64,000 nt of DNA, from NCBI RefSeq assembly GCF_901538355.1, contig NZ_LR593887.1:1054001-1118000 (forward strand), given 5' to 3'. Made by a program: the position numbers and the translations under genes. Source of the stretch: Tuwongella immobilis. GTDB taxonomy: Bacteria > Planctomycetota > Planctomycetia > Gemmatales > Gemmataceae. Positions 1 through 9,665 of the stretch are shown in pieces. Positions within the stretch are counted from its first letter, which is position 1. Each line of letters begins with the position of its first letter. Under the pieces are notes generated by a model. It searched no databases, was not told the DNA's origin, and was given only the letters and a program-made list of their open reading frames with translations.

Positions 1-189
1 TTCCACGCGGCGGCGTTCGTTGCGAATGCGTTTCTGGCGCATCTCGGCCAGCTCGCATTGCACGCGAATGAAGGCGGCTCGGTCAGTTTCGCCCTGTTCT
101 TCGAGCCAATCGGCGGCCACCAATCGGGGGGAGTCCGAATCGGGGGCGGCCAGAATCGCGGTCTGCAAATCCTCGGGAAGCACCAGCAT
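1..189 (-). CDS. TIGR02996 repeat-companion protein, N-terminal part (cut by window edge)
   Basis: Reading the minus strand from the ATG at 189 gives an open frame running off the left edge; 63 residues are visible. It begins MLVLPEDLQTAILAAP and continues with the LVAADWLEEQGE...AAFIRVQCELA pattern that defines the short TIGR02996 module of Gemmataceae proteins. A GGGAG ribosome-binding site lies about 8 nt upstream. The gene starts 26 nt after the stop of the next paralogue (216-2087), so it is the most distal visible member of the tandem array. The rest, expected to be leucine-rich, is outside the window. Molecular function is unknown. Confidence 0.85.
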   Translation of the reverse strand, partial: MLVLPEDLQTAILAAPDSDSPRLVAADWLEEQGETDRAAFIRVQCELAEMRQKRIRNERRRVE

Positions 190-215
190 GGCTCGACTCC
201 CATGAGAGAGAAGGA

Positions 216-2087
216 TTACATTCCTTGGGGCGGACGCACCGACGCGATCAGATCCAGAATGCGGCGATACCAATCGGCAATGCGATAATTGCTGAACTCC
301 GCCATCAGCCGCAGCACCGATTGCTTGCCCATCCAGACCGCGCGAATTCCGCAGAATTCTTGCAGATCCCAGCGCAGCACCCGTGGCTCGGGCCGCACCG
401 ATTCGTTGACTTTGATGAAGGCGCTCCAATTGGCACCGACAAACGGCGTGGGCGGGCCGGTGAGCCAATCGCGGGCATTCATCACACCCAGCGGCGTTTC
501 GATTCGTTCCAGCCAAATCCGAGTCGGGTGCAGGATGCAGCAATCCGGCCATTCGTGCGTGGTGCCGAACTCCCGCCACCCCGCCAGGGTGACGACTCCC
601 GACGTGGCCGAGGGCGATTTCGCATCGGGAATCGCTTCCAGGCCGTTGGGCAGTTGCAGTGACAGCGTCGGAATCGCGTCTTCCGCAGGCGATTTGGCCT
701 TCGCCCCACGCCGGGGAGCGGTCGCCGGTCGTGGCTCATTCGGGCCGAACAGCGGCAATTCGACCAAATGACTGCGATCGGGCGGCACCAGATCCAACAT
801 GGCCTGCATGGATGCATATTCGGGCACAAACAGATTGGATTGTGCCAGCCGTTGCGCGCTTTCAATCGATGTTGGCATCAGGCTCGAAAGCGTCTCCAAT
901 TTCGGGAATTGGCTGCGGTGTTCGAGAATGGTTTCGGGGAGGATTCGGGCGGCTAACTCGCGCAATTCCGGGAAGTGGAATCCCGCCAGCCGAGTGGCAT
1001 CGATCCAATCGAGCAATCGCAGCACCCGCAGCGTGCGGGAGTGATTCAGCGGGCGAAGCACGGTGCCGGGCGTGCCGATTGGCATCTGAATGTTGAGGAT
1101 TTCGAGTCGTTCTTGCCGGGCCAACCATTCGCCCAATCCGGGAGCGTGACTGACCCGATGATCCAAGAAATGCAGTTCGCGGAACTGCGTGCAATTGGCC
1201 AGGATTTCCGGCAATTCCGGGGGATATTCCAACAGTTCCAGCGATTCGATCTGCGGAAGTTGGGCCAGACTGCGCAAATTGGTGGCGCTGCAGCGAAACA
1301 GTCGCACCCGGCGAAGCGTGGTGAGCGAGCGGGCAATGTTGATTTCTTGTCGCGGAATGTGCGAAATGCTCATCGTGTCTAATCCGCTGACACTGGTGCG
1401 GACGACGGGCCGCAGCCGCGCTCGCAAGTCGCTGAGCCGACCCGATTCATCGGTGGAATGCTCTTGCGTTTTCTCGCGTTGGGAATTGAGTCGGCGACGA
1501 TTCGCACTGCTAATCAGCGAGCGTCCTTGATGCGCAACCTGGATGTCGGTCAATCGCGGATGCTGCGTGAGCGGTTGCAGTTCCTCCCATTCCAAGGGCG
1601 GGCGATTGATCGCCAGATGCACCGTTCGCAAATCCCGACAGGGGAGCAAAACAGCGAGCCAATCCGGTGGCACGGGGGGCGTGATTTGCACTGCCAAGAA
1701 TCGCAGAAACGGGACACGCGTGAGCATCGCCGTGAAGCTGTCCCAATTCACGGGCAGAATGCCGAACAGATAGGTGGGGAAGCCCCGCCAGAACTGCACG
1801 GGGCTGAAAATGGCCGTGTTTAATTCGGATTCCGCGAGCCAGCGGTTGCCGTTCAGTTGCCATAATTCCGCTTCGCGGCTCGTCAATTCGCTATAATTTT
1901 TGGGGCGTTTCACCCGCACATTGGCTTCGCGGATCTTGGCCAGTTCGCATTGCACGCGAATGAATTCGGCCCGGTCGGCGTCGCCCTGTTCGATGTACCA
2001 ATCGGCGGCCATCAGCCGCACGGCATCGTCATCGGGACGAGCGAGAATCGCATCGATTAATTCGGGGGGCAAAACCGCCACGGCCAT
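216..2087 (-). CDS. TIGR02996 domain / leucine-rich repeat-like protein (array member 1)
   Basis: The 623-residue product starts MAVAVLPPELIDAIL; residues about 5-50 form the TIGR02996 module (LMAADWYIEQGDADRAEFIR). The middle (about 130-440) is rich in LxxLxxL segments resembling degenerate leucine-rich repeats. The last 150 or so residues form a separate module (WREFG, RIWLERIETPLG, final Trp/Arg-rich helix) also recognisable in the other array members. No signal peptide or membrane segment is seen. The start is set by a TGATG stop-start overlap with the upstream gene, which implies translational coupling. The frame stays open further upstream, but that part lies inside the neighbour. LRR-like folds usually bind proteins; the partner is unknown. 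Confidence 0.85.
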   Translation of the reverse strand: MAVAVLPPELIDAILARPDDDAVRLMAADWYIEQGDADRAEFIRVQCELAKIREANVRVKRPKNYSELTSREAELWQLNGNRWLAESELNTAIFSPVQFWRGFPTYLFGILPVNWDSFTAMLTRVPFLRFLAVQITPPVPPDWLAVLLPCRDLRTVHLAINRPPLEWEELQPLTQHPRLTDIQVAHQGRSLISSANRRRLNSQREKTQEHSTDESGRLSDLRARLRPVVRTSVSGLDTMSISHIPRQEINIARSLTTLRRVRLFRCSATNLRSLAQLPQIESLELLEYPPELPEILANCTQFRELHFLDHRVSHAPGLGEWLARQERLEILNIQMPIGTPGTVLRPLNHSRTLRVLRLLDWIDATRLAGFHFPELRELAARILPETILEHRSQFPKLETLSSLMPTSIESAQRLAQSNLFVPEYASMQAMLDLVPPDRSHLVELPLFGPNEPRPATAPRRGAKAKSPAEDAIPTLSLQLPNGLEAIPDAKSPSATSGVVTLAGWREFGTTHEWPDCCILHPTRIWLERIETPLGVMNARDWLTGPPTPFVGANWSAFIKVNESVRPEPRVLRWDLQEFCGIRAVWMGKQSVLRLMAEFSNYRIADWYRRILDLIASVRPPQGM

Positions 2088-3877
2088 CACTCCTCGCCAG
2101 GGATGAATCGCATCGCCAACGCTTCCAGCCAGTGATTCCAGGTCGTTCGTCGGGAAATTCCCACGTCCAGTTGAATGCGGTACGCCCGTTGTCGGGTGAG
2201 AATCAGCAATCGATTGCCGGCGAATCGTCCCGAAGTCCAATCCATGCGCGTGCCTTGCAGCCCGCTTTCGGTGGTGAACCGCGTGGAGATGGACCAGCGA
2301 ACCGTCCGCACAGGCAACGCAGGCCCGACCAGCAGCCCGCGCACGTTCGCCAAGCCACGCGATAATTCGATGCGTTCGATTTGAATTCGTGCCGGGGCGA
2401 GGTGCATTTCCAACGTGGCGGGGTCATTCTCCCCGAATTCCTGCCAATCCGCGAGCCGATTCACCGGCGATTGCGAATCGAGGGATTCCGCCAATCGCAA
2501 CTGGCCCACCGGCAACGGCATGCGGCTGCCATCCACAAACGCTGCGACCGGACAGCCGACCGTGCCATGGGACCGCATCCATCGCGGGATTTCGTTGCTA
2601 TCCACGCCGCGCGTCAGCAGCACGCCGCGATTGGCGAATTCCGCGAGTCGGGTGGCGAATTCCGGGCCATGCTGCGGAAAATCGCCCATCAACACGCGCA
2701 ACCGTGGGAACCGCTCCAACAGAGTCAGCGTGGGATCGACCGCCACTTCGTGCAGATTCAATTCCAGCAGCGACGGCATCCGCAGCATCGCCAGATCCGA
2801 TGGATTCAACGTGGAATACATGAGATCGATGATCCGCAGATTCGGCAGATGCTCAATCGCTTGCAGCATGCTCCACGCCGAGTGCAGCGTGCCATACACC
2901 GCCAGCGCGGTGAGGTTTGGCATCTCCCGCAGCCAACGGCCCAACAGCATTCCATCCAGCGAATCGCGGGAATCGAGGCGAATTTCCCGCAATTGGGGCA
3001 TGCGCGGCAGGGAGCCGAGCCGTTCCACCCGCAGCCGAGAGATCGACAGCGACCGCAACCCCTCCAACGCGCCCATCTGCTCCAGGTGGGTGGCGTTGGG
3101 ATCGCGAATCCAGAGTCCGGTGAGTGCCGGGATGTGCTGAGCGGTCACCAATTCGCGCTTGGGCTTTTTGAGCACCATCGAGCAACTGCCCGCCAGACTG
3201 CGTTGCAGGACATCGCGCAATTGTTCCTGGGCTTGTTGGTGGCGGTCGCGGTCATCTTCGACGGAGCGCAGATGCCGCGCGCGGGCCGCCGCCCAGCGGG
3301 TCAGATGCGGTCGCATCAGCGTGCGACCGGCGAGATTGCGCAGTTCCAAGCGCTGCAATCGCGGCAGCTCCGCCAGCGGGGCAATTTCTTCCCATTCCAG
3401 CGAGACAACATTCAGACGGATATCGAGTTCGTGGAGATTCCGCAACGCGGCAAAGGTCTGCAGCGATTCTGGTGTGAGTTGTGTGCGCGTCTTGCAGATG
3501 AACCGCTCCAAGAGCGGAATCCCCAGCAGGAGCGGAATGCGATCATCGGTGAGGGCGGCTCGAACTTCCAGCAGTGTCATCACGCCGCGAGCGATGGCGA
3601 AATTGGCGATTCCGCCTTCCCAAATGCGGCGAAACGGCTCCAACCAGCGATCGCGATGGCGGCTGATGAGCAGATCCTGCCGGGCGTTGAGCCGTCGCAG
3701 TTCCGTGGGGCGCAATCCATCGCGGCTGGCGCGGGCGAGTTGGCATTGCAGGCGAATGAATTCGGCGGTTTCCGCGTCGCCGGCTTCTTCCAGCCGATCG
3801 GCCGCCATCAGCCGCAACGAATCATCCTCCGGCGATTCCAAAATCGCCTCGACGGTTTCTGGCGGCAACGGAATCAT
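2087..3877 (-). CDS. TIGR02996 domain / leucine-rich repeat-like protein (array member 2)
   Basis: The 596-residue product begins MIPLPPETVEAILESPEDD, giving the TIGR02996 module (LMAADRLEEAGDAETAEFIR) at residues about 4-48. A long leucine-rich middle follows with phrases such as LPRLQRLELRNLAG and MPQLREIRLDS, then the shared C-terminal module (LADWQEFG, ARIQIERIEL, closing TTWNHWLEAL helix). The ATG at 3877 is preceded by a GAGGGG ribosome-binding site at about 7 nt and fits family length better than the longer open frame. It overlaps array member 1 by one base (TGATG), so the pair is probably co-translated. Predicted cytoplasmic; function unknown. Confidence 0.85.
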   Translation of the reverse strand: MIPLPPETVEAILESPEDDSLRLMAADRLEEAGDAETAEFIRLQCQLARASRDGLRPTELRRLNARQDLLISRHRDRWLEPFRRIWEGGIANFAIARGVMTLLEVRAALTDDRIPLLLGIPLLERFICKTRTQLTPESLQTFAALRNLHELDIRLNVVSLEWEEIAPLAELPRLQRLELRNLAGRTLMRPHLTRWAAARARHLRSVEDDRDRHQQAQEQLRDVLQRSLAGSCSMVLKKPKRELVTAQHIPALTGLWIRDPNATHLEQMGALEGLRSLSISRLRVERLGSLPRMPQLREIRLDSRDSLDGMLLGRWLREMPNLTALAVYGTLHSAWSMLQAIEHLPNLRIIDLMYSTLNPSDLAMLRMPSLLELNLHEVAVDPTLTLLERFPRLRVLMGDFPQHGPEFATRLAEFANRGVLLTRGVDSNEIPRWMRSHGTVGCPVAAFVDGSRMPLPVGQLRLAESLDSQSPVNRLADWQEFGENDPATLEMHLAPARIQIERIELSRGLANVRGLLVGPALPVRTVRWSISTRFTTESGLQGTRMDWTSGRFAGNRLLILTRQRAYRIQLDVGISRRTTWNHWLEALAMRFIPGEE

Positions 3878-3994
3878 CAACGTCCCCTCTGCAATCTCCC
3901 GCCCCGGTCGCACGCACGGGAGCGTCCCCATCTTCTCCGCATTATAAACCATCGGCCGCCGATTGGGAAAACTCCGTTGAAGCCGGGGGTGGCA

Positions 3995-5851
3995 TTACGG
4001 AATTTCCTGCCAGCGGATGCTGGAAGTTAACGATTCGATCGCGCGAGTCCAAGCGTGAATCCGCCGAAATCCGACTCGAAATCGCAACCGCATTGCCGAG
4101 CGTGGCCCCAACCAGACGCACTGCATGCCGCGCCAGGGGGCGTGATCCCAGATTTGCGTGACGCGATGCCGGTCGTTCTGCGTGGGTTCATCGGTGATCC
4201 ATCGGGTGGCCGTCTCGGGAATCCGCATCCGGCCATGCGGCTCGATTTCGAGCAGATGTTGCGGACGGACGCTTTCCATGGGCCGCTCCAGCCATTCCAG
4301 CAGAATTTGTGCCGGTCCCAACTCGCTGGGCGCGTCGGGAGCGAATGCCGATTCCGGCCAGCCGTCTTCTTGCCAGAATGCGAGAATCCCGGATTCCGGA
4401 CGCAGAGAATCGGATTGATGCAGGCAGCGCAACCCGACCGGAATTTGCAACGTCTGGCCGAAAAACCAGGGAAATGCGCTCGTTTCCGGGGAAGATTCCG
4501 ACGCGGTGACATCGTCCAGAATCGCGCTCCATGGCAACGGCGTGCGATTCTGCCGATGCGGCGCTGCCCGGAAGATGGCCCGCGCATTGGCCGAATGGCG
4601 ACCCGTCAACGGCTGGACCGTATGCCGAGGAAACGACACATCCGGTTCGATGCCGGCAATCCAGGCAATCTGCAATTGGGGAAATCGCGTGGCCAGCCAA
4701 TCCGCTGAAACGGAGGTGATTTGCGATCGATGGATGCACAATTCCCGCAACTGCGGCAATGGCGGCAGAAAGCGAAATCCCTCATCGTCCAAATTGGGCA
4801 GATTCAGGTGTAACACCCGCAGTTGCTGCGTGTTTCGCAACCCTTCCAGAATGTCCGGCTGGTGGCGCGTCGCGTGCAGCGAAAGTGTCCGCAAATTGGG
4901 CAACTGCAGCCAATAATCTCGAAGCCGCGAGTCGCCCAACTGCTCCACATGGATATCGAGATTTTCGACCGTTGGCATCGGTTCCAAATGCGGGAATTCG
5001 GCTGGCGAACTCGACATCCGCCACGCATGGGACGCAAATTGCGGGCGATTCACTTGGCTGAATTCCTGCATCGATCGCGGCAGATGCTGCGGCGAATTCC
5101 AAAGCAATCGGCGAATCTCCGGCAGTTCCGAGGCCAATTCCAAAATCGACGGAATGGTCAACAGCGCCGTCGGCTGAACCGTCAACTGCTCGGACTCCGG
5201 GTGCCAGGTTCGCAGTTGACCGGCCAACGCCAACTGCGCGAATTGGCGACGAATCGCGGGCGGTTGCATGCGCCACCACTGCATCTTGGCCGCGTTCAAC
5301 TCCGCCAGGTGGGGCGACAGCAGCGAATTCCCGCCAAAGTTGTGAATGCTCACGTCGTGCAGCCGTGGTGCGTGCATCAGCGGTAGCAGATGCTCCAACG
5401 CAATTGCGGGGGCATCGAGTGTGATGCGCAGCGATTCCAGCCGTGGCATCGCCTGCAAATTCGCCAATTCCGACAGCGGGAAATCACCGCTCAACGCGCA
5501 GGTCAAGTGACGCAACGACGGCAATTCCAACAGGGCGTCCCATTCGCGGGCGCTGGCGGTATCCAATTCGCAAGCATCGGGGAACCCATGCCGATGCGTC
5601 ACCCGTGCCAGTTGACATTCCAGCGATTTCGCCCAGCGGGGATACCAGTCCGCGAGCCGATGCGCTTGCCGATTGGTGACCTGCTTTGGATCGCGTTCGG
5701 GTTCTTGGCATTGCCAACGGATCAACTGCGCGTAATTCCATTCCTGAATTTCATCAAGCGCATCCGCCGCTTCCAGGCACACCGTGGCGGAATAGTCCGA
5801 GGCGTTGAGTCGCTCGACCCAGTCTGACGGCAAATGCTCAAAAATCGGCAT
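3995..5851 (-). CDS. TIGR02996-like / leucine-rich repeat-like protein (array member 3, divergent N-terminus)
   Basis: The 618-residue product begins MPIFEHLPSDWVERLNASD. The N-terminal module is recognisable but degenerate: ATVCLEAADALDEIQ replaces the usual RLMAADWLEE, and LIRWQCQ is kept. Leucine-rich segments follow (LPSLRHLTCALSG, LRVLHLNLPNLDDEG, LPQLRELCIHRS), then the shared C-terminal module ending in GMQCVWLGPRSAMRL and an Arg/Trp helix. The ATG at 5851 has GAGAGG about 6 nt upstream. Gaps of 117 nt to member 2 and 135 nt to member 4 mean it is not translationally coupled like its neighbours. Function unknown. Confidence 0.8.
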   Translation of the reverse strand: MPIFEHLPSDWVERLNASDYSATVCLEAADALDEIQEWNYAQLIRWQCQEPERDPKQVTNRQAHRLADWYPRWAKSLECQLARVTHRHGFPDACELDTASAREWDALLELPSLRHLTCALSGDFPLSELANLQAMPRLESLRITLDAPAIALEHLLPLMHAPRLHDVSIHNFGGNSLLSPHLAELNAAKMQWWRMQPPAIRRQFAQLALAGQLRTWHPESEQLTVQPTALLTIPSILELASELPEIRRLLWNSPQHLPRSMQEFSQVNRPQFASHAWRMSSSPAEFPHLEPMPTVENLDIHVEQLGDSRLRDYWLQLPNLRTLSLHATRHQPDILEGLRNTQQLRVLHLNLPNLDDEGFRFLPPLPQLRELCIHRSQITSVSADWLATRFPQLQIAWIAGIEPDVSFPRHTVQPLTGRHSANARAIFRAAPHRQNRTPLPWSAILDDVTASESSPETSAFPWFFGQTLQIPVGLRCLHQSDSLRPESGILAFWQEDGWPESAFAPDAPSELGPAQILLEWLERPMESVRPQHLLEIEPHGRMRIPETATRWITDEPTQNDRHRVTQIWDHAPWRGMQCVWLGPRSAMRLRFRVGFRRIHAWTRAIESLTSSIRWQEIP

Positions 5852-5986
5852 GGCAGCCTCTCGGAAAATCAACGTCTGGATATTCTCGCAATTCACTCCC
5901 GCAGGAAATACGTTGTCGCATGACGAATTGTGACGCATTCTCGCAAATTGCTCCCGCAGACCGGGCGAAAACCGCCGCCGCTTTGC

Positions 5987-7687
5987 TCAGAAGTCGCGGC
6001 TCGGGGCGGGGGGCGCGGGCATGCCAAACCAACGGCGAAACAGCATCAACCAGGGTTGCGCCCGCAGGAGTCCCGCGCGACCAGTCCAGCGATAGCGTTG
6101 GCCGGCGAATTCCCAGATGGCCGTCACGCCCTGTTCGCGCGGGCTATCCCAGGTGAGCATCCAGATGGATTCGCCCGTGGCGCTGGTTTGCATGCTGGGA
6201 TTGCCGACATTCACCCCCACGGGCACGATCGCTTCCAGCGGTTCATGCGGATCGCCCAGATGCGTCAGCGAGACGCGAGCGGGCGCAAATGCACTTTCCA
6301 AAGCAATCGCGGGATCGGCCCCAACCTCTCGCCAATCGTCCGTGCTGGCATTCCAGGCGAAACCATCCGGAATCGGCACCAGGGGCAACCCGGGTGGCAG
6401 TTCTCGGCGGGGTTGCTGGCACAATCGATCGATCCAACCGGAACCCGTGACCGGTGGAAGACGCTCATTCGATGGCCCAAAGCAGCACAGAAGCTGCGGG
6501 TTGCCGATTCCGCAGACTTGGATTTTCGGAAATCGGCCGCGAGTCGGCCAAGTCAGCATGCGGTCGTATTCCAGAGCGGGCGAGACAAGACTTAGCTCCC
6601 GCAAGTCGGGAAGTGGTGGCATCGAATCCAACCCGTTGTACGGCAACCGACCGCATTCCACTCGGAGAAATTGCAAGTGGTCGCACCCCGCCAACCAGCC
6701 CAAATTCCAGGTCGCATGGCTGGGCAAGGTCAGCCAGAGCGTGCGCAGGTGGGGGAAGAATTCCGCCAAGCGCTGTTGGGCCATCGGCGATGGCGCTTGA
6801 GCCGACATTTTGAGCGTGAGTTCCTGCACCTGCGGCAAGCGCGGCAAACCGGAACCCGCTCTCAGCAGGGAGCCAGGGACATCGCAGATGGTCAATTCCC
6901 GCAGGTGCGGTAATTCCGCGAGGCCGCCACAATCGACGGGGGATTGCAACCAGACGCTCGTCAGATGCGGCAAATCGCGGGCACGCTCCAAATACCATTG
7001 CGGAGTCGAGGGGAAATGTGCGGAGGGAATCGTCAGCACGGCATGGGAATCCGGCTGGAAGTGCTGATTTCCCAGGCTGTTGCGTGCAATGGCCTGACGG
7101 GATTCGGCATCGCGTTGGGCATGGATGCTGCGAATCTGTCTCTGGAGCCGATCGCGATGTGGTTCGAGTAGATCGTGCCCTTCGTCGCTGGTCAATTCCA
7201 GCAACATCAGGCAGGGCATCTCCGCAAATGGGGCGACATCTTCCCAGTTCAGCGCGGTGGTTCGGAGGATCAGTTGCACGCTGGAAAGTGTCGGATGCGT
7301 CGCCAATCGAGCCAATCCCTGCCGGGAGAGCGAGCAGGGGACCGTGGTGGTCAGCACGCGCAACAACGGCAGCCGGTCGAGATGGTCGAGGTAAAAATCT
7401 TCAAGCGGTTGGATGCAATCCAAACGGCGGACCCAGCCATCGACAAAGCATCGCTCCAATCGCCGTTGGTTGATGACGGCCAACCAGGGGCCAAACCACG
7501 TGTCGGCGTGTTGCTGGATGAATTCCCGAATGGGGAATCGGTGCGATGCCGGATCGCTTTGCCAGCGAATGAGTTGCGCGGCGATGGGTTGATCGTGCTC
7601 GTCGAGCCAATCGGCGGCGATGACGTGAAGTGCCGCATCCCCAGATGCCGCTTGCAACGATGCCAGAAAATCCGGCGGCAACATCAT
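5987..7687 (-). CDS. TIGR02996 domain / leucine-rich repeat-like protein (array member 4)
   Basis: The 566-residue product begins MMLPPDFLASLQAASGD with a clear TIGR02996 module (LHVIAADWLDEHDQPIAAQLIR). The middle holds leucine-rich segments (LPHLTSVWLQSP, LPHLRELTICDV, LPQVQELTLKMS) and the C-terminal part contains the shared module (WREVGADPAIALESAFAPARVSL, then a Trp/Arg-rich tail), here ending in a short Pro-rich stretch. The start overlaps the stop of array member 5: an ATGATG pair sits on the TGA, so either ATG gives a coupled start. Probable role is a protein-interaction scaffold, by analogy with LRR folds only. Confidence 0.85.
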   Translation of the reverse strand: MMLPPDFLASLQAASGDAALHVIAADWLDEHDQPIAAQLIRWQSDPASHRFPIREFIQQHADTWFGPWLAVINQRRLERCFVDGWVRRLDCIQPLEDFYLDHLDRLPLLRVLTTTVPCSLSRQGLARLATHPTLSSVQLILRTTALNWEDVAPFAEMPCLMLLELTSDEGHDLLEPHRDRLQRQIRSIHAQRDAESRQAIARNSLGNQHFQPDSHAVLTIPSAHFPSTPQWYLERARDLPHLTSVWLQSPVDCGGLAELPHLRELTICDVPGSLLRAGSGLPRLPQVQELTLKMSAQAPSPMAQQRLAEFFPHLRTLWLTLPSHATWNLGWLAGCDHLQFLRVECGRLPYNGLDSMPPLPDLRELSLVSPALEYDRMLTWPTRGRFPKIQVCGIGNPQLLCCFGPSNERLPPVTGSGWIDRLCQQPRRELPPGLPLVPIPDGFAWNASTDDWREVGADPAIALESAFAPARVSLTHLGDPHEPLEAIVPVGVNVGNPSMQTSATGESIWMLTWDSPREQGVTAIWEFAGQRYRWTGRAGLLRAQPWLMLFRRWFGMPAPPAPSRDF

Positions 7688-9486
7688 GAACGGTCCCCCG
7701 GTGCCGAAAATTGAGCCGAGGCAATCATGTCTCGCACGGCCGCATTCCAATGCCATTGAATCGATTCATCGACCAGCGAATCCAAATGCGTCAGCAGATA
7801 GCCCCGCGACCCGGCCCGCCAAAGCACCCGCGAAATCCGCTGGCCGGATTGCCAAATCTGCTGCTGCCAGCCGGGAACCGCCTCGGTTGCATACTCCCAG
7901 GGTGTATCCAACAGTTCGGCCAAGGGCGATTGTTCCTCCGCCGGAAAACGCACTTCCTGGCAGCGAAATTCCGGAATCCGCGAATCGGATGTCTCCCCGT
8001 AACTGCTCCAGTGGGTGTTGGCGCGGAGTCGGCCCAGGGTGGCGTTCCATTCCAGCGGCGCGGGGATTTCCAGCGAAAAGCCGGGGAAAATGGTGGTTCG
8101 TGTGGTTGGTCCCGGCAATGCCAGTTGGAGATCGTAATATCCGATGATTCGGCCCGGAGATGCTTCCAACAGCGGGGCGATTGGCTCGAATTCGTCGGGT
8201 AAGGTGCCGATTTCCACGGCTTGCAAGTGGCGAAATGGCGAGAAATCCGGCAGATTCGCATTCAGGAACAACGAATCGAAGAGACTCAGATGCGTCAATT
8301 GGGGGGCATCCGCCAGCGCTTCCACATGCGCGTTGGTCAGCCAGGGAATCTCCGCCAGGCAGAGATGCCGAAGATTTGGCAGTTCGGCCAAGGTGCGAAA
8401 TGCCGCCACCGACCAAGCGGGGCCGCGATGCCCGGCGAGGCTGAAAAATCGCAAGTTGGGGAACTGCTGAAGCGTGCGGATGATCGTTTCCGGGACATCG
8501 CCGTGACGCAATGCCAGCGATTCCAGTTGAGTCATCGCGTCGAGTCCGGTCAAGTCTCGCAGTTCATCGAAGGCAAGGTCGAGCGTGTGCAAGGCGGACA
8601 TCTTCGGAATCGGGCCGAGATGGTTGAGCGTTGCCCCGGCGATGGTCAGCCGTTGCAGTCGCGGCAGCCGATCCAGGTAGCGGACGATTTCGCCGGGCGT
8701 ATCCGGCATGAGAATCGTCAATTCGTCCAGGTCGGGTAGCTCGCGCAAAAACTGCCATTGGGTGGGGCCAAACACCTCGTCGTCGATGTTCTGCATGGTG
8801 GGCACCGCTTGCGGCGGAATCACGAGGTTGCGCGTGGGCAGATCCTCGGGATCGAGCCGTGGGGTGGCCCATTCGCGCGCCACGGCGGCCCGCAGATCCG
8901 CCCGCGTGATGCGGAAGGTATGCTGCCGAAGATCCTCGGCGCGCTGCCAGGGGAGCGCATCGGGAAGGGGGAAAATTTCGGCGGTAATCAGCGTGGCGAA
9001 ATCGACCCACTCGTGCGCGGGGAACTGCAAATCGCATTCCCAGAAAATCAGGTGTCGCAACGACGAGATTTGTTTGAGACACTGCACTTGCGGCCGGTTG
9101 ATGCGCATGTCCTCCACAATCAATCGAGATAAGAATGGTTCGGTTGCGAGCCATTCGAAAAGCTCGGCAGCAAATGCAGGTTCGATGGTGCGAAGATGCA
9201 GCGCGTGGAGGTAGCCGAACCGGAAGTGCGGATCGGAGTTGCGTGGGAGTTGGTTGGCACCGCGAGACATGACCAATTGGCGGGCCAAGCGGCGATAGCG
9301 CCGTTGCAGGGATACTGCTTCGGGATTCGGAGCACCCGACGTGGGGGCGAGGGCGAGTTCCGCGCGGATCATCTCCGCGCGCAGTGGCTCGTCGTGTTCC
9401 TCGAGCCAATCGGCGGCAATGGCCCACCCGGCGACATCAAACGGATCGCGGACCAAAGCGGCGATGGTATCATCAGGCAATCGCAT
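7684..9486 (-). CDS. TIGR02996 domain / leucine-rich repeat-like protein (array member 5, first gene of array)
   Basis: The 600-residue product begins MRLPDDTIAALVRDPFD with the TIGR02996 module (WAIAADWLEEHDEPLRAEMIRAELALAP) at residues about 5-48. Well-formed leucine-rich units follow (LPDLDELTILMPDTPG, LPRLQRLTIAGATL, LPNLRHLCLAEIP, APQLTHLSLFDS). The C-terminal module is present but more divergent than in members 1-4. It is the promoter-proximal gene of the minus-strand array and is divergent from mfd across a 179-bp intergenic region. An AAAGAG element about 6 nt upstream is a modest ribosome-binding site. No secretion signal is visible. Confidence 0.85.
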   Translation of the reverse strand: MRLPDDTIAALVRDPFDVAGWAIAADWLEEHDEPLRAEMIRAELALAPTSGAPNPEAVSLQRRYRRLARQLVMSRGANQLPRNSDPHFRFGYLHALHLRTIEPAFAAELFEWLATEPFLSRLIVEDMRINRPQVQCLKQISSLRHLIFWECDLQFPAHEWVDFATLITAEIFPLPDALPWQRAEDLRQHTFRITRADLRAAVAREWATPRLDPEDLPTRNLVIPPQAVPTMQNIDDEVFGPTQWQFLRELPDLDELTILMPDTPGEIVRYLDRLPRLQRLTIAGATLNHLGPIPKMSALHTLDLAFDELRDLTGLDAMTQLESLALRHGDVPETIIRTLQQFPNLRFFSLAGHRGPAWSVAAFRTLAELPNLRHLCLAEIPWLTNAHVEALADAPQLTHLSLFDSLFLNANLPDFSPFRHLQAVEIGTLPDEFEPIAPLLEASPGRIIGYYDLQLALPGPTTRTTIFPGFSLEIPAPLEWNATLGRLRANTHWSSYGETSDSRIPEFRCQEVRFPAEEQSPLAELLDTPWEYATEAVPGWQQQIWQSGQRISRVLWRAGSRGYLLTHLDSLVDESIQWHWNAAVRDMIASAQFSAPGDRS

Positions 9487-9593
9487 GCGTCTCTTTCAGG
9501 AATGGGGACCATTCGGGAGCGTTTGCCGCGACTGAGGAATTCTATCGGGGGGATTCGGGGAACTGGACTGGAAATTTTCCGGATTCGATGCCG

Positions 9594-9599
9594 TATAAT
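9594..9599 (+). promoter_or_regulatory. Candidate -10 box for mfd
   Basis: A perfect TATAAT lies 67 nt before the mfd start codon in the divergent intergenic region. No good -35 hexamer sits 16-18 nt upstream (the best nearby match is TTTTCC, too close), so the assignment rests on the -10 element and its position alone. Confidence 0.4.
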
Positions 9600-9665
9600 G
9601 ACGATTGTGCCCGGAATTCCGCGGTCGAAGGCGACAGGGGGCCGGCACGGTGCAAAGGAGGCTGC

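Noticed and set aside
2381-4030. A 549-codon plus-strand frame opposite array members 2 and 3
   Set aside because: It crosses a gene boundary on the other strand, is extremely Gln/Arg-rich and resembles no protein family; it is a codon-bias shadow.
9384-9665. Upstream extension of mfd
   Set aside because: The frame is open, but the added residues are unlike Mfd, overlap the divergent array gene and lie upstream of a strong AAAGGAGG site at the ATG of 9666.
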